A stretch of DNA of 64,000 nucleotides from Acanthochromis polyacanthus (GCF_021347895.1 NC_067132.1:30205257-30269256); one strand, 5' to 3'; counted from the first letter of the stretch, positions 11,562 through 23,792 are shown. Notes: generated by a model from the letters alone, not told the origin. Translations and numbers: made by a program.

Positions 11562-11641
11562 ATGCCGGCTCGTTGCGCTGCATTTAATTGCACACTACAT
11601 CAAACGATGGAGACAAGGAAAGTTGGAATAACTTTCCACAG
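11562..11641 (+). pseudogene. Orphan THAP zinc-finger first exon
   Basis: The 80-base frame starts MPARCAAFNC and continues to KVGITFHR, then a perfect donor (CACAG|GTAAG). This is the N-terminal half of a THAP domain: a Cys-x4-Cys pair at residues 5 and 10 and the conserved FHRF-type position at the splice. Many THAP genes and THAP-type transposases split the domain just here. I cannot find the second exon with the His and final Cys downstream. It lies between two parts of a L2-type LINE, so it was probably carried in by or trapped among mobile DNA. It could be the live first exon of a gene whose other exons I missed. Confidence 0.6.
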
Positions 11642-11759
11642 GTAAGAATAGTTTTTGGCTCTTTTTTCTTTAAATCTTGTTGAGGGTCTATGAGAGCTAA
11701 CTAGTTAGCCGCTAGCAAACACTAACGCAAGCTAACAGCTGGACAACCAAACACCAGAC

Positions 11760-11935
11760 GACTATTAGTAGCTGTAGTAGTAATACTAAAAGTACACGCA
11801 GCAGTAATAGTAATACCAAAAGTTCAAGCAGCGGTAGTAGTATAAATAGCTGTTAGAGTAGTAGAAGTAGTATCAGCATGTGTAATAGTATTACAAGTTG
11901 TAGTAGCAGTGACAGTATCAGCAGCAGTAGTTGGT
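11760..11935 (+). repeat. Imperfect AGT/AGC trinucleotide tract
   Basis: Degenerate runs of AGT, AAT and AGC triplets in plus orientation, lying in what would be the intron of the THAP exon. Confidence 0.7.
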
Positions 11936-11964
11936 GTATTACCACTAACAAACGGAGGAGTTAT

Positions 11965-12145
11965 CTATGCTGAGAGAAAAGCTGTTATTTGTGGATAAAA
12001 TGGATTGGTGCCGATGAGGAGAACCTCAGTTTTGTTACTCTTTAATTTCAGGACGTTTAAGGTGAACCAGGTTTTTATTTCAGCGATGCAATCGGTGAGG
12101 AAAGTGGACGAGGGTTTACTGGTGAGGTAGAGCTGGGTGTCATTA
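11965..12145 (-). mobile_element. L2-type LINE reverse-transcriptase fragment (DDTQLYL)
   Basis: Reads [19 protein letters not shown] and [14 protein letters not shown] on the minus strand; the catalytic box is damaged (INDT instead of YADDT). It ends where the unit B 3' flank, homologous to unit A, begins. Confidence 0.75.
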
Positions 12146-12174
12146 ATGTCATATTCACTTCCTTCAGTCACATC

Positions 12175-12280
12175 TCAGAGGTCCAGGGCGTCCTGACTGG
12201 ACTGAAGTTCATTTGACGGAGTCTCACAATTTCTGGTTGAGTTTTCAAGACTTCCTGTATTTTTATCTCCACCTTTCATC
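12175..12280 (-). pseudogene. Stranded last exon of unit B
   Basis: This exon is homologous to the last exon of unit A and is still open (MKGGDKNTGSLENS to SSQDALDL and TGA). In unit B the stop arises earlier, at 12555, because of a one-base length change at the end of the transmembrane exon, so this exon is probably untranslated. Confidence 0.7.
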
Positions 12281-12554
12281 CTGTAAATAAAAAGAAATCA
12301 AATTCAGCACTGAACAGGTAGAGATAAAAACCAGTTCCCTATTTGTTCGTTTTCAGTATATAGTGCAAAATAAATCTTCATATCAATCATGTTTCATATT
12401 TCTTTTTTATTTAAACATTGTATCTTCCTTTTTTGTAACTTTAATGTAAAACTAACTTGATGTCAACAGTTTGTTTGCGCTCATACTGTAGTTCATGCAG
12501 AGCCACAGAGACGTACAGGTAAGAAAAGGTCTACTTACATGATTTAATTATTGT

Positions 12555-14272
12555 TTAACCTTCTTGCGCTGTTTTCTTGTTGACCTGAGAAATGTTCAGA
12601 GTCCAGAAAACATCATCAGTACAGAAAACATACAAGAAATGGATTCCAAAGTGGAGGAAGAACAACATCTTACCTTTTTCTTTTTATAGAACAGAAACAG
12701 ACCGACTGCTGCTGCAACCAGAACAGCTCCAATCACTCCACCTATGATTCCTCCATTGACTGATTTCCCTGAAATATAAAAGATTCAGTTAATTTTCTGT
12801 CTCTGGAAGCTCCATGATGGAGTTTTGTGATCTTTGATGTCTGCAGGTCAAACACATCTTCCAGATAATCAGAGGAACTTTTGCTGTTTTACCTCCACTT
12901 ATCTTCACAGAGGTGTCACTTATCAGCGTCTCCTCAGCATTACTGAGTTGACAGGTGTACATTCCCTCCTGCTCTGAAGATAAGTCCTGCAGTGTGATGT
13001 CTCCTGACTCTGACACATCCTTCACCTGCTGCCTCCACTCCTCTGAGACTGTGGAGCTGCCATCAGTCCTGCTCTGCTTCACCATCATCTGACTGTGGTT
13101 GAATCTCCAAAGCAGGTGAGAGAAGGAAAAGTTGGAGGCAGTGCAGGTGATGATTGTTTCACTTGTTGATCCACTGATAGGAGCTGAAATGATGGAAGAG
13201 AAAAAGACAAGAATGAAGCAAGTCAATAATGTGTGAGTGGATTGTTGAGATGAGATGTTTTCCTCACTGAGTTTCCTCCAAGCAGCTCTCCTCCTGTTTG
13301 TTGGAGTTGTGACGGTGCAGCTGTAGACCAGATCAGTATGACTGTGTGAGAGGATCAGAGAACTACTGATGCTGTAAAGCTGCTCTTCATTCTGCTGGAC
13401 TGTGGTTGTGTTGTGGAGGTTGATGTTGGATGGAGGTGTGGTGGACCAGGTGAGCTCAGGTTGAGGGTAGATCCCCTCTGAGCTGCAGCTCATCCTGTTT
13501 TCTACCTGCTGGATGTTCACTTCATGGACTGGAGCTGGAAAAGAGGAGGAAAGAATTTAGATGCACAGACGGAGTTAACATTTTGCTCCACATAGCACTA
13601 CTACTGATATTGATACTCGTACTACTACTCCAGAGCAGTGAGTCAAAGCAACATTCATTCATTCATTCATTCATTCAGTGTCTTTTTCTGCTGCCATCTA
13701 CAGGACAAACTGAAGAACTGCAGCTTCACACAGTCCTACTGATACTGAAAGCACTGAACATGAAGGAAACACTAAATATTTGATGGTTTTCTGTATTTTT
13801 CTCATACCGTAAACTTTTAGGTTGATAAATGGATCATTATTTTTGCTGGTGAAACACTCATATGTTCCTTCATCCTGAACCTTCACTCCTGTCAGCTGCA
13901 GTGAGGCGTTTCCTCTGGAGATCTGGTCCTTGAACAGTGACGTCCTGTTTCTGAAGATCAGGTATTGATATCCAAGATGGTCCTGGTTGTTGTAGTACGA
14001 GTGGACAAGAAGGTTTGGTATTCCCAACTGAAACCAGTAGATGAAGACTCGAGGACCGACTTGGAAGCTGCACGGTAAGATGCATCTCTCCATAAAAACA
14101 CAGGACACCTCAGTATCTGCAACATCAGGTAAAGACCATGTTAGTGAGAGACTCAGACCTGCATCAGAAACACAGATTTAGCTGTTTAGTTACGGAAAAG
14201 TGGAAAACCCGAAACACAGAGCTTTAGCAAGTCTTACTAACTTCTGTAAAGCTGCAAAGTTACAGCTGCAAA

Positions 14273-14363
<91 letters not shown>

Positions 14364-14991
14364 CCCTTCTCAGGACAGAATGACAACACTGGTTTCACAA
14401 GTTTCAAAACATCGAACACAACCACACCCTTGCAGAAAGCACCTTTTTGGACACGTCCAGAATGTTGGAAATGTGGAAACAATCAGATCACAAATATCAT
14501 CAGTGATATGCAAGCCATGGGCTGCAGTGAGAGACAGATGTCCAGCAGTGAAGCCTCAACATCTGCATCAACATCAGCAGTGTTCAGCTTCTCAGGGAGG
14601 ACTGTGGCAGCAGTTTGACACTCGGGTTTTGGCTTCTCAGAGCAATCACAGCAAACACAGATACATGGAAGAAAAAGTGATCCCAAGGAGCGAGGACCCT
14701 TTGCTTTGGTGGAAAAAAAACCGAGAGAGCGTTTCCACTACTGAGCAGAAAAACAGTTTGTCCTTCACAGTTAAGAAGACCAACTCATACAGAGGTCTAC
14801 AGATTAAAACTGAGGCTCTAATAAGGAAACATCAGTGAATTTAATCCATTCTGTTTGTTGCAAATAAACTTTGGCTCGTGGACCAAATCTTTAAAATGAC
14901 CAAAGTTTTTATAATCAGGCAGCGTTCACTCACCTCCTCTGGAAACAGTCAGCATCCACAGAAACATCACAAAAAGCATGAAAAGGTTCAT
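12555..14991 (-). CDS. Unit B: three-Ig B7/HHLA2-like membrane receptor
   Basis: Exons on the minus strand: 14991-14934 (signal peptide MNLFMLFVMFLWML), 14116-13808 (V-like Ig), 13534-13268 (C-like Ig), 13183-12893 (third Ig), 12768-12674 (transmembrane), 12584-12555 (tail and TAA). They sum to 1050 bases, exactly 349 residues plus stop. The third Ig shows ETIITCTASNFSFSHLLWRF and EQEGMYTCQL, a complete Cys pair. N-glycosylation sequons (NRTS, NASL, HNTT) occur in the first two Ig domains. The transmembrane exon encodes IIGGVIGAVLVAAAVGLFLF then KKKK. One A fewer than in unit A at that exon end shifts the frame, and the tail is only VNKKTAQEG. This is the fullest copy of the ancestral layout. 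Surface receptor or ligand of the B7 group by resemblance; ligand unknown. Confidence 0.75.
13651..13676 (+). repeat. (CATT)n microsatellite
   Basis: About six CATT units in the intron between V-like and C-like Ig exons of unit B. Confidence 0.9.
14276..14361 (+). repeat. (CA)n microsatellite, about 43 units
   Basis: Uninterrupted CA repeat in intron 1 of unit B. It creates artificial open frames of Thr-His or Val-Cys repeats that are not genes. Confidence 0.95.
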
Positions 14992-17482
14992 CCTGATCAG
15001 AATTCCTGCTTCACGTCAGGTTGCAGAGCAGATCTGGACAGTAGAGACTGAACTTCTTCCAGCCACCAAGGTGTTCAAGTAGCTGCTCAGCTGATTGCAG
15101 AATGACGGGAAAGATGGTGTTCCACCATGTTAGTTTTTTCAGGGGAAGTTTAAGATTTCTTTAAAAAACAAAAATGCGTACTTATGTTAGTAATGGAAAC
15201 ACTGAAATAAAGATCAGCTCTTAAGTTTGTATTTTTTAATACTTTATTTTTTCATTGACTACATTATTTCTGACATTTTGTGTACATTTTTTGTTTACTG
15301 TAAACTTCCCAACAAGCTCTAAAGCAGCAGAAAGTCACTCCACATCCACATTAAAGTTCGTCCACATTAATGCATCTGTGAGTTTAATACAACAGATCTG
15401 CTGCAGAAAGTGAACTGGAGACTGGAGAGGATTAAAAAAGAAAAGTGAGAGCAGATGAGAGATTGATTTCAGCAACATCCAAAGTTGACAGAGAAACACA
15501 CAGACTCCTTCATGCTGTTTCTTTATTCTCTGAGTGCTGCTGAATGTGATCAAAGGTTTGTTCTGTGGAACATGAACACCTTTTCTTGGTTTTAGCTGCT
15601 TTTATAAAACCTAAACCTCCAGTCAGAGACACTGAAGATGATGATGTCAGAAGAGCATGATGGGAAATCTCCCAGCAGTCTTCAGCAGGACTCCTCCCAC
15701 CTCCAGGTGTTCAGTCACCTGTGATCAACAACCAATCAGCTGCTGAGGATTTCTTTCCTTCCACATTCATGGGTTTTCTTGGGAGAAGGATCCAGTTTGT
15801 CTGCTGCTGCTTCAACCTCCATGTGAGTCTTTTTTTTTTAGGCTGAGCTGCTGATGCTGATTGAGGCTTTTTTGAAGCTTCAACACTTCATTCTAAACAT
15901 GCTGGAGTAGGACATCTAGTGGTCGATAAACCAAGGGAAATGAAGACGTTTACTGGTTCATGGATTGTTTTGGATTTGATTCATCATGAACATTCAGCTG
16001 CTCTAGATGATTGTCTGCTTTATGGTGGAAACAATAATAATAATATTACTATTAATAATAATGAGGATAACTATTGAAGAGCATGTTTATTTGCCGTGTT
16101 TGTCTGTAACCCTGTATGCTCTTTATTTATATTTTGGAGTTAGGAGACATTCAAATGGTTCTGCTACATTCATGAGGTGCTCTATAAACACACTCTGATG
16201 TAATTTTCACACAGACAGATTATATTATGGGTTTTGGAAGTTTCGTGCATCACGATATCGATCAGTTCTTTGGAAAACTCGTGAATACCAACAACTTCCA
16301 TGCATGTATGTAGATAACAGAACATGTTGCAGTGTTTTTACATCTAGATCTAATAATGTCGATGTCCGTTGGTGTTTCTGTTGACAGCATTTTATTTTGT
16401 CTAATTTCACTTCCATGTCGACGGTTTTCCTTCTCTTTGAAGCACTGCCAGCAGAAGAGTCTGACTTAGAGGTTCAGGTGATTCATTGACAATTGAAGCA
16501 CTTTAACTGCTTCAAACATTATTAGCCACGGGACCAAACCACGCCTCGGCACAGTGGATTCACACGTTTACAACAGCAGAACGTCTGCTCTCTCCAGCTA
16601 AATGCCAACTGTTTCTGGTGTTTACTGATGTTTTGACAGCAGATACAAACCTCTGAGATGAAATGTAAACACGAGTAAAAGGCTACAGCTGAAACAAGCA
16701 ATTTATTGAAGAAAACGGAAAAATATCACATACAGCGTTTCACCACAAAACCTAAAATCCTCCGTGCAAAGCAGGTTGAGGGGAAGAGATGTGACGTCAG
16801 AACAGGAAGTGCTTCAGACGAGCAACGCCGAGCAGCAGGCAGCCTCATTATTTGGAACACTGGGAGGCATTTTACGCACCAATTAGTACCTTTTTGGAAA
16901 AGATTTAAAATGACGTGAAGGAAAACACCAAATTTAGGCACAATAAATAAGATTACAATGTTTTAGAAAAATAAAGTTCTTTGCTTCTGTCATGTTTTTA
17001 CTACGGCTACAAACGTTTTAAATATGGAGGGGAACGTGTCCAATAAATGTCTCCTGAGCTCTAAAACCAGGAGCTCATGGACAGCAGTAACTAAGCCCAG
17101 CTTTGTCACTGACAGATACACAAATAGATGGACATAGATACACACAAATGTCACAATAAAGTAAAACAGTGTTCAGTACACAGCCAGCAGTCTGTGCTGT
17201 AACAGAAAGGAAGTTCATCAGTTTCCACAGTTAACCAGCCTGTGTCCTACAGCAGCTTCATAAGTTCTGGAAATTTACTGAACTTTTATTGTTCCTGAAA
17301 TCATTCCAGGAGTCCGATCAGGCCACCAATGTGAAAAAAATCTACATTTACAGTCCAGGTACCAACTAGTTAACACTTAAAAACATCACAGCAGAGTTTA
17401 ACTGGTGCAGAAGCTAATTTGTCCTGTTTGTTTCTCTTCTTCTCTGTATGACATTCATTTCTGTTTACATTCCTTTGTGCAG
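14992..17482. other. Upstream flank of unit B and 3' flank of unit C
   Basis: 14992-15590 is homologous to the unit A flank. From about 15600 to 17480 I see no gene; several short open frames there lack motifs. The region is AT-rich with short runs of T and AAT. Confidence 0.5.
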
Positions 17483-18949
17483 TCAGACCTCAGAGTTCTG
17501 ACACGTTGCTTCAGCAGAAGATCTTCCTTCATTTTTATCTTCAAGTCTGCAAACACAGTGAAATATAATTAAGCACCAAAACACACCAATCTAAAACAGA
17601 CTTTAATTTATTCTCCTTCAGTGCCAAATGTTTTAAAATAAACCTTCACAGCAATCATGACTGCTTCATTTGATTTCCTTTTATCTTCATTGCAGTGTCT
17701 TTAGTGTTTTCCATTAATGTTGTTGAATTCTAAATTCAAAATTGGTTCTAACTTCACGTCAACAGTTTGTCCCCTCACATACCGTTTATTAGAAAAGGTC
17801 TACTTACATAAATTCATTATTGTTTAATCTTCTTGTGCTGTTTTCTTGTTGACCTGAGAAATATTCAGAGTCCAGAAGATATGATCAGTACAGAAAACAT
17901 ACAAGACATTGATTCCAAAGTGAAGAAAGAACATCTTCTTACCTTTTATATATTTATAGTAGAGTAACAGACTGACTGCTGCTGCTGTGATTAGAACAGG
18001 TAGAATCCCAGCGACTATGAATCCTCCATTGACTGATTTCCCTGAAATATAAAAAGATTCAGTTAATTTTCTGTCTCTGGAAGCTCCATGATGGAGTTTT
18101 GTGATCTTTGATGTCTGCAGGTCAAACACATCTTCCAGATAATCAGAGGAACTTTTGCTGTTTTACCTCCACTTATCTTCACAGAGGTGTCACTTATCAG
18201 CGTCTCCTCAGCATTACTGAGTTGACAGGTGTACATTCCCTCCTGCTCTGAACATAAGTCCACTTACTTGTTCTAGACAGAGAGGCCGTCATGTTGTTTC
18301 TGCGGGTTTTGACGGTGCAGCTGTAGACCAGATCAGTGTCATTATCTGAGAGGATCAGAGAACTACTGATGCTGTAAAGCTGCTCTTCATTCTGCTGGAC
18401 TGTGGTTGTGTTGTGGAGGTTGATGTTGGATGGAGGTGTGGTGGACCAGGTGAGCTCAGGTTGAGGGTAGATCCCCTCTGAGCTGCAGCTCATCCTGTTT
18501 TCTACCTGCTGGATGTTCACCTCCTGGACTGGAGCTGGAAAAGAGAAGAAAAGAGGCACTTTTCTCTCGTATATTGCAGATAAATTCCTAAAAACTCAGG
18601 AGTTCCGTGTGGTAGTTGGTATTTCTCATACCGTCCACTTTAACGTTGACAAATGAACTGTTGTTTTCGTTCATGGTGCTGGTACAGCACTGGTATCTTC
18701 CTTCATCCTGAACCTTCACTCCTGTCAGCTGCAGTGAGGCGTTTCCTCTGGAGATCTGGTCCTTGAACAGTGACGTCCTGTTTCTGTACATCTGGTGCTG
18801 ATGTTGAAGCTGGTCCTGGTTGTCGTAATAAGAGTGGGTACAAAAGTCTCCGGCTGTCAACTGAAACCAGTCGATGAAGACTCGAGTATCGGCCTGGAAG
18901 CTGCACGGTAAGATGCATCTCTCCATAAAAACACAGGACACCTCAGTAT
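17483..18949 (-). CDS. Unit C: V-C-transmembrane exon block (3' half of a receptor)
   Basis: Exons: 18949-18632 (V-like Ig, three residues longer than in A), 18534-18268 (C-like Ig), 18041-17943 (transmembrane), 17853-17808 and 17546-17483 (tail ending TCQNSEV, TGA). V markers: [27 protein letters not shown]. The transmembrane segment reads FIVAGILPVLITAAAVSLLL. No signal-peptide exon lies between this block and the Rex3-like LINE. Upstream of the LINE, intron-1-like sequence ends at a junction with unit D. The open frame does extend upstream of the V acceptor to a hydrophobic MVWLLFSLLFSLVE start at 19103, a possible alternative N-terminus. My preferred model is that these exons are the 3' half of a D-C fusion gene. 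Confidence 0.65.
18167..18262 (-). pseudogene. Remnant of third Ig exon in unit C
   Basis: Same truncated exon and same deletion junction as in unit A: the C-like exon donor GTAAGTGG is fused directly to the EQEGMYTCQL part. It must be skipped to keep the frame. Confidence 0.75.
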
Positions 18950-19574
18950 CTGCAACATCAGGTAAAGACCATGTTAGTGAGAGACTCAGACCTGCATCAG
19001 AAACAGCGTTTGTCCCGTCTGTTACTGAGAAATAACTAAAAATAAACAGTGTTAAAGAGCACTCTACAAGAGAAAACAACAAAGAAAACAACAACCAGAC
19101 CATCCAGAAATGTCCAATAAGAACAGAACATTAGAACTAACAGGTCTGTAAAAATGAGTTTTCATGAGTTCAGGTCCCTCGATCTCCACAGTTTCTGATC
19201 ACTGAAACTTCAAGAATAAACATTTCTGGGAGTTGTGGTTGTTAAAAGACGATAAAGTCCCAAAACCTCCTCGAACACACAAAGCTAACCAGTAAATGTT
19301 TAATTAGTGGAATACTCATTTGTCCTCATAATACTTTGTTGTAGCAGTTAACACCTACTGAAAGCCAGAAAAACTAATATATCCAACTTCAAAGTTCAAT
19401 ATTCTAAGAGTTTTAAAACAAAAATAAAAATCTACGTATAATTGGGCTCATCTGGTCAGATTTAAGGGATCTGTTCAAAGGATTTAAATACATTTCATTC
19501 TATAGATTTATTTAAGTGTTATAAGTTTAAGTCTATTAATATAATATAATTCAATTGTAGAATCATTTTTTAAT

Positions 19575-22500
19575 CTCCATCCATCCATCCATTTTCTTCC
19601 GCTTATCCGGGGCCGGGTCACGGAGGCAGCAGGCGAAGCAGGTCGTTCCAGACGTCCCTCTCCCCAGCAACGCTTTCCAGCTCTTCCTGGGGGATCCCGA
19701 GGCGTTCCCAGGCCAGACGAGATATATAATCCCTCCATCGAGTTCTGGGTCTACCCCGGGGTCTCCTCCCAGACGGACGTGCTCGGAAAACCTTCAAAGG
19801 AAGTCTCCCTGGAGGATCCCAATCAGATGGCCAAACCACCTCAACTGGCTCTTTTCGATGCGAAGGAGCAGCGGCTCTACTCCGAGCTCCCTCCGGATGT
19901 CTGAGCTCCATCTCTAAGACTGAGTCCAGCCACCCTACGGAGGAAGCTCATTTCGGCCGCTTGTATCCGTGATCTTGTTCTTTTGGTCACTACCCAAAGC
20001 TCATGACCATAGGTGAGGGTTGGAACGTAGATGGACTGGTAAATCGAGAGCTTCGCTTTACAGCTCAGCTCCCTCTTCACCACGACGGTTCGGTACAATG
20101 CCCACATTACTGCTGACGCCGCACCAGTCTGCCGGTCCATCTCTCGCTCCATTTTCCCATCACTCGTGAACAAAATCCTGAGATACTTAAACTCCTTCGC
20201 TTGGAGAAGCAACTCCCCCCTTACCCGGAGGGAGCAATCCACCGGTTTCCGGCAGAGAACCATGGCCTCGGACTTGGAGGTGCTGATCCGCATCCCTGCC
20301 GCTTCACACTCGGCTGCAAACCGCTCCAGTGCGTGCTGGAGGTCACGGTGTGAGGACGCCAACAAAACCACATCATCCACAAAAAGCAGAGATGCGATCC
20401 TGAGGCCCCCAAACTGAAAACCCTCCCCACCATGACTGCGCCTTGAAATCCTGTCTATGAAAACCACAAACAGGATTGGAGACAAGGGGCAACCCTGGTG
20501 GAGTCCAACACCCACCGGAAACGTGTCTGACTTAGTGCCGAGTATGCGGACACAGCTCTCACTTTAGTTGTACAGGGCAACGAGCCCGGGACCCCATACT
20601 CCCGCAGTGCCCCCCACAAAGCCCCTTGGGGGACACGGTCAGAGGCCTTCTCCAGATCCACAAAACACATGTAGACTGGCAGGCCATACTCCCATGACCC
20701 CCTCAGCAGCTCTGCAAGGGTAAAGAGCTGGTCCGCTGTTCCACGACCGGGACGGAATCTGCATTACTCCTCCTGAATCTGAGGTTCGACTATTGGTCGG
20801 ATCCTCCCTTCCAGCACCCTAGAGTAAACTTTCCCGGGGAGGCTGAGAAGTGTGATACCGCGATAGTTGGCACACACTCTCCGATCCTCGTTTTTGAAAA
20901 TAGGGACCACCACCCCAGTCTGCCACTCCACAGGTACTGTACCCGATGCCCACGCGACATTGTATAGACGTGTCAACCAAGACGGTCCAACAATGTCCAG
21001 AGCCTTCAGCATGTCAGGGTGAATCTCGTCCACACCTGGCGCCTTGCCACCGAGGAGCTTCTTAACTACCTCGGTGACCTCTGCCATGGATATGGATGAA
21101 GATCCCCCCGGAGTCTTCAGGCTCTGCCTACTCCATAGAGGACGTGTTTACTGAGTTCAGGAGTTCCTCGAAGTGCTCTTTCCACCGCTCAATGATATCC
21201 CCAGTACGGGGTCAACAGTTCTCCATCCCGACTGTACACAGCCTGAGCGAAGCCCTGCCTCCCCATCCTGAGGTGTCGAACGGTTTGCCAGAACGTCCCC
21301 GAGGCCGACCGAAAGTCCTTCTCCATGGCCTCCCTGAACTCCACACCTGAGTTTTAGCTTCCACAACCGCTACAGCGCCCTTTTGGCCAGTCAGTACCTG
21401 TCAGCTGCTTCGGGAGACACCCGAGCCAACCAGGCTCGAAAAGTCTCCTTTTTCAGCCTGACGGCCTCCCTCACCCCTGGTGTCCACCAGCGGGTCTTTG
21501 GATTGCCGCCGCGACAGGCACCAGTGACCTTCAGACCACAGCTCCTAGCAGCTGCTTCTGCAATGGAGGCTTTGAACATGTACCACTCAGAATCCATGTC
21601 CCCAACCTCCCCCGGGATACAGGAGAAACTCTTCCGGAGGTGGGAGTTGAAAACCCTACGGACAGGGTCCTCCGCCAGACGTTCCCAGTTCACCCGCACT
21701 ACACGTTTGGGTTTACCAGGTCTGTCCGGCAGTCTTCCCCGCCATCGGATCCAACTCACCACCAGGTGGTGATCAGTTGACAGCTCTGCACCTCTCTTCA
21801 CCCGAGTGTCCAAGACATACGGCCGCAGGTCTGACGATACAACTATAAAGTCGATCATCGACCTTTGGCCTAAGGTGCTCTGGTACCAAATACACTTATG
21901 AGCAACCTTATGCTCGACCATGGTGTTTGTTATGGACAATCTATGACTAGCAAAGAAGTCCAATAACAAAACACCACTCGGGTTCAGATCGGACAGGCCG
22001 TTCCTCCCAATCACCCCCCTCCAGGTTTCTCCATCGTTGCCCACGTGAGCATCGAAGTCTCTCAAGAGAACTATGGAATCCCCGGGCGGTACCCCTTACA
22101 GGACACCACCCAGAGACTCCAAGAAGGTCGAATACTCTGAACTCCTGTTCAGCGCATAAGCACAGACAACAGTCAGAGTTTTCCCCTCTGCAACACGAAG
22201 TCGCAGAGAGGCGACCCTCTCGTTCTCCGGGGAGAACTCCAACAAAGCGGCGCTCAGCCGGGGGCTTGTGAGTATCCCCACACCCACCTGGCGCCTCTCA
22301 CTTTGGGCAACTCCGGAGTAGGAGAGAGTCCAACCCCTCTCAAGGATTCTGGTTCCAGAACCCTTGCTGTGCGTGGAGGTGAGCCCAACTATATCTAGCC
22401 GGTATCGCTCCACCTCCCGCACCAGCTCAGGTTCCTTCCCCGCCAGTGAGGTGATGTTCCACGTCCCCAGAGCTAGTTTACGTCACCAGGGGGTGGCACG

Positions 22501-22909
22501 CCCAAGGGCCCGCTCCTGCCTACTGCCCGGTGGACATAGCACCCGACCCCGACTTCCTGCCCTGTAGGTGGTGGGCCTACTGGGCGGTGGTCCCGTGTTA
22601 CTTCTTCGGGCTGTGCATGACCGAGCCCCACGGGACCCCAAGGCTCGGCCACCAAACGCTCTTCAACGAGCTCCCCCCAGGCCTGGCTCCAGGGGAAGGC
22701 CCCGGTTTCCCTAACCCGGGCGAGGTAGCGGCTTTAGCATTTTCTGTTTTTATCGAGGTCTTCTGAATCGCTCTTGGTCTGGTCTCTCACCCAGGACCAG
22801 TTTGCCTTGGAAGACCCTACCACGGGCTTATGCCCCGGACAACATAGCTCCCAGGATCACCGAGAAACTCAAACCCCTCCACCGCGATAAGGTGGCGATT
22901 CGACGTTTT
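19575..22909 (-). mobile_element. Rex3-like (RTE clade) LINE, degenerate
   Basis: On the minus strand an apurinic-type endonuclease region (22422-21391; [29 protein letters not shown]) is followed by reverse transcriptase (21087-19877; KAPGVDEIHPDML, GLHQGCPLSPILF) and a C-terminal region rich in Arg. Frames are broken by several stops and shifts, and the catalytic box is LLFVDDV where FADD is expected, so it is dead. The 3' end (left side) is a GGATGGATGGATGG tail, the hallmark of Rex3. A TTTTTTAAT repeat at 19566-19574 and 22910-22918 is a likely target duplication. The flanking DNA joins up as intron-1-like sequence of unit C. Confidence 0.8.
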
Positions 22910-22979
22910 TTTTTTAATGTCATGAAGAGAAACTGTCAGATTTGTGCTCTGTTTTGTTTCATTTCTCTCCTTTCTAAAG

Positions 22980-23008
22980 GGCTGAACCACGAAGTGGTTC
23001 GCTTCATG
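22980..23008. other. Filler at the D/C junction
   Basis: Left of it the sequence matches intron 1 of unit A (TCATTTCTCTCC then CTAAAG at 22972-22978); right of it starts unit D third-Ig exon sequence. The filler GAACCACGAAGTGGTTC is a short hairpin resembling the GAACCAC/GTGGTTC words in the hAT at 7554-8591. Confidence 0.55.
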
Positions 23009-23792
23009 GTTTCACTTGTTGATCCACTGATAGGAGCTGAAATGATGGAAAACAAAAATACAAGAATGAAGCAACTAAGATGATGTTTTCCTCACTGAGT
23101 TTCCTCCAAGCAGCTCTCCTCCTGTTTGTTGGAGTTGTGACGGTGCAGCTGTAGACCAGATCAGTGTCATTATCTGAGAGGATCAGAGAACTACTGATGC
23201 TGTAAAGCTGCTCTTCATTCTGCTGGACTGTGGTTGTGTTGTGGAGGTTGATGTTGGATGGAGGTGTGGTGGACCAGGTGAGCTCAGGTTGAGGGTAGAT
23301 CCCCTCTGAGCTGCAGCTCATCCTGTTTTCTACCTGCTGGATGTTCACTTTACGAACTGGAGCTGGAAAAAAGCAAACAAACAAATGATGCACGGTAGAG
23401 TTACTAATAATTTGAGGTTAAATTGAACTATTAAACAACACATTGATTTATTTTCTATACTTTTATCATACCGTTAATTTGTAAGTCAATAATAGAAGTC
23501 TTGTCTCCGTGGACGCCATTTGTGAAGCACATGTATGTGCCTTCATCCTGAACCTTCACTCCTGTCAGCTGCAGTGAGGCGTTTCCTCTGGAGATCTGGT
23601 CCTTGAACAGTGACGTCCTGTTTCTGTAGATCTGGTGCTGGTGCTGATGTTGAAGCTGGTCCTGGTCGTTGTAATAAGAGTGGACACGACGTCCTGTTGT
23701 CAAATGAATCCAGTAGATGACGACTCGAGGAGCGATCTGGAAGCTGCACGGTAAGATGCATCTCTCCATAAAAACACAGGACACCTCAGTAT
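23009..23792 (-). CDS. Unit D: V-C exon block (5' half of a receptor)
   Basis: Exons: 23792-23472 (V-like Ig, four residues longer than in A) and 23362-23096 (C-like Ig, ending [10 protein letters not shown] as in unit B). A 59-base intron then leads to only the first 28 bases (23036-23009) of a third Ig exon before homology stops at the junction with unit C intron sequence. V markers: [29 protein letters not shown]. No transmembrane or tail exons follow from this unit itself. The signal exon at 27952-27895 serves it. The C-like exon is phase 1 at its end and can splice in frame to the unit C V exon at 18949. Confidence 0.65.

Noticed and set aside
12789..13520. 243-codon single-exon reading of unit B Ig domains
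   Set aside because: It reads through an 84-base intron with perfect splice sites and past the donor at 12892; kept only as a possible retained-intron form.
14200..14838. 212-codon plus-strand open frame rich in Thr-His
   Set aside because: It is created by the (CA)n repeat and lies in intron 1 of unit B; no domain outside the repeat.
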